From assembly GCF_015482765.1 (NCBI RefSeq), contig NZ_JADMLB010000071.1, forward strand, positions 83,328-147,327: a DNA stretch of 64,000 bases, given 5' to 3'. Both the position numbers and the translations under genes were made by a program. Below the pieces are notes generated by a model that saw only the letters and a program-made list of their open reading frames with translations, made no database searches and was not told where the DNA came from. This stretch comes from Halodesulfovibrio sp. GTDB taxonomy: Bacteria > Desulfobacterota > Desulfovibrionia > Desulfovibrionales > Desulfovibrionaceae. Positions 63,779 through 64,000 of this stretch are shown piece by piece (within the stretch, counting starts at the first letter, position 1; every line of letters begins with the position of its first letter).

Positions 63779-63810
63779 AAAAGCGGAGGGATTTTCCCTC
63801 CGCTTTTTTT
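63779..63810 (+). terminator. Terminator after the alcohol dehydrogenase gene
   Basis: AAAAGCGGAGGG (63779-63790), loop ATTTT, CCCTCCGCTTTT (63796-63807), perfect 12 bp, then more T. Confidence 0.92.
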
Positions 63811-63839
63811 GTGTGTATAGTAGATAGAGATTGGAATGC

Positions 63840-63868
63840 TTGTAGGAACAATGCATACATTATATAGT
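63840..63868 (+). promoter_or_regulatory. Candidate promoter of the YodC-like gene
   Basis: TTGTAG (63840-63845), 17 nt, TATAGT (63863-63868). About 78 nt before the start codon. ATGCAT occurs on both sides of the -10 region. Confidence 0.45.
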
Positions 63869-63946
63869 CTATGCAAGACAGATAATATGCATACGCGTAA
63901 GGGAAAGGTTTATTGAGCAAATCGGAATAAACTATCCGGAGGCACT

Positions 63947-64000
63947 ATGACATTTGTTGCTGGAGATGTTATTCAGTTGAAATCTGGTGGACCGGAAATG
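63947..64000 (+). CDS. YodC-family small protein, N-terminal part (cut by window edge)
   Basis: ATG 63947 follows CCGGAGG by 5 nt and reads MTFVAGDVIQLKSGGPEM up to the window end. This start, with GDVIQLKSGGP, is characteristic of the short DUF2158/YodC family, small basic proteins of unknown role. Only 18 codons are visible. Confidence 0.75.
   Translation, partial: MTFVAGDVIQLKSGGPEM

Noticed and set aside
1..64000. CRISPR array, rRNA operon, prophage or integron
   Set aside because: No regularly spaced direct repeats, no rRNA-like sequence, no phage structural genes or integrase were seen on either strand. The only mobile element supported is 37047-40766.

Overview
The window reads as the chromosome of a marine, moderately AT-rich sulfate reducer of the Desulfovibrio group, most like Halodesulfovibrio. 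The evidence is the style of the encoded proteins, a selenoprotein SelD next to a selenium-linked LysR regulator, an iron alcohol dehydrogenase of the Desulfovibrio type, an aap-type amino-acid transporter and a flagellar FlgO-like locus. This is an inference; no rRNA is present to fix the species.

Layout. (1) 1-12450: the S10-spc-alpha ribosomal supercluster, from the tail of rplW to rplQ, with secY, map and rpoA. It is all on the plus strand, tightly packed, and ends in a strong terminator. An attenuator-like hairpin lies between map and rpmJ, and a structured 161-nt gap lies between rpsM and rpsK. (2) 12490-14475: a LysR-type regulator overlapping selD; selD has an in-frame UGA (Sec17) followed by a SECIS-like hairpin. 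(3) 14579-20962: a structured leader and tRNA-Leu, then tig, clpP, clpX and lon (nascent-chain folding and ATP-dependent proteolysis). (4) 20988-22907: a near-perfect sigma-28 promoter driving two FlgO-like proteins and a small lipoprotein. (5) 23149-25994: znuABC-type zinc uptake on the minus strand. (6) 26464-35201: ispG-proS, then xseA, an M23 peptidase, xseB, ispA and dxs. Three of these genes belong to isoprenoid synthesis and two encode exonuclease VII. (7) 35253-37036: small genes and palindrome-rich spacer DNA.

(8) 37047-40766 is the most unusual part. It is a complete 3.72-kb transposable element with 24-bp inverted ends (23/24 identical) and a 10-bp target duplication. It lies in the loop of what was the marC terminator. 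It carries a 590-residue zinc-ribbon transposase and a 568-residue HEPN protein resembling the anti-phage factor ApeA, so it looks like an insertion element with a defence gene as cargo.

(9) 40806-50900: marC, queD, dnaE, a three-gene unit (membrane protein, HD hydrolase, methyltransferase-like), an exported alkylsulfatase, a HAD hydrolase, a small exported acidic-repeat protein and tRNA-Met. (10) 51092-64000: a fructose-6-phosphate aldolase-like protein, YibE/F protein, alkaline phosphatase, the aapJQMP amino-acid uptake operon, a voltage-gated cation channel with an unusual filter, a 42-residue membrane peptide, galM, an iron alcohol dehydrogenase, and the start of a YodC-like gene cut by the window edge. 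Coordinates and motifs were read by eye; family names rest on motif recognition, not database searches.
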